Source of the DNA: Candidatus Gastranaerophilales bacterium
GTDB taxonomy: Bacteria; Cyanobacteriota; Vampirovibrionia; Gastranaerophilales; Gastranaerophilaceae
Length of the DNA: 44,289 bases
NCBI GenBank assembly: GCA_944322545.1
Contig: CALUPF010000018.1
Location: forward strand, 1 to 44,289
Direction of reading: 5' to 3'
Positions 44,274 through 44,289 of this stretch are shown piece after piece. Within the stretch, counting starts at the first letter, position 1. Every line of letters starts with the position of its first letter. Below the pieces are notes generated by a model that made no database searches, had not been told where the DNA came from, and saw nothing but the letters and a program-made list of their open reading frames with translations. The translations under genes were made by a program, and so were the position numbers.

Positions 44274-44289
44274 AATAAATTTTTAATAA

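Overview
The window is AT-rich (about 30% GC by eye) bacterial chromosome with densely packed housekeeping genes and no mobile element, CRISPR array or tRNA that I can see. Several features point to a non-photosynthetic relative of Cyanobacteria (Melainabacteria/Vampirovibrionia, most likely a gut-type Gastranaerophilales). The F1 beta and epsilon genes (atpD-atpC) form a pair separate from the rest of the ATP synthase, efp sits next to accB, and dnaN stands without dnaA; all three are cyanobacterial arrangements. These are combined with flagellin, a type IV prepilin-like protein, pyruvate phosphate dikinase and FixC/FixX, and no photosynthesis genes. This placement is inference from gene order and protein style, not from a marker search.

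Left part (1-13953). It opens with a truncated response regulator (minus), a PPC/DUF296 protein and an unusual CDF-CBS-CorC fusion transporter (both plus). A long minus-strand run follows: glgA, a large glycine-rich prepilin, scpA-smc (chromosome condensation), accC, accB (fatty acid synthesis) and efp. A small XRE regulator lies on the plus strand between the prepilin gene and scpA, tail to tail with scpA.

Centre (14071-19524). On the plus strand are folK, a HI0933-family flavoprotein, a degenerate receiver/GGDEF protein, an isochorismatase-like hydrolase and a 99-residue hypothetical protein. Flagellin lies on the minus strand. The 19157-19524 gap upstream of dnaN holds a strong terminator, a cluster of GTTCAAAA-type repeats with helical phasing, a GAACAA/TTGTTC dyad and a very AT-rich block. 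Base composition of plus-strand genes changes across this gap, so I propose it as the chromosomal replication origin, as known upstream of dnaN in Synechococcus elongatus.

Right part (19525-44289). Almost everything is on the plus strand: dnaN, thrB, atpD-atpC, dapF with an orphan peptide-type ABC ATPase, ppdK, fixC-fixX-(tandem-repeat protein)-recJ, a C-terminal processing protease, a divergent radical SAM protein, glyQ, an APC permease, spoIID-murJ-tsaC/sua5, and metK with distinctly different codon use. A glutaredoxin gene is the only minus-strand gene here. Many units end in clear intrinsic terminators, so transcription units can be read with fair confidence.
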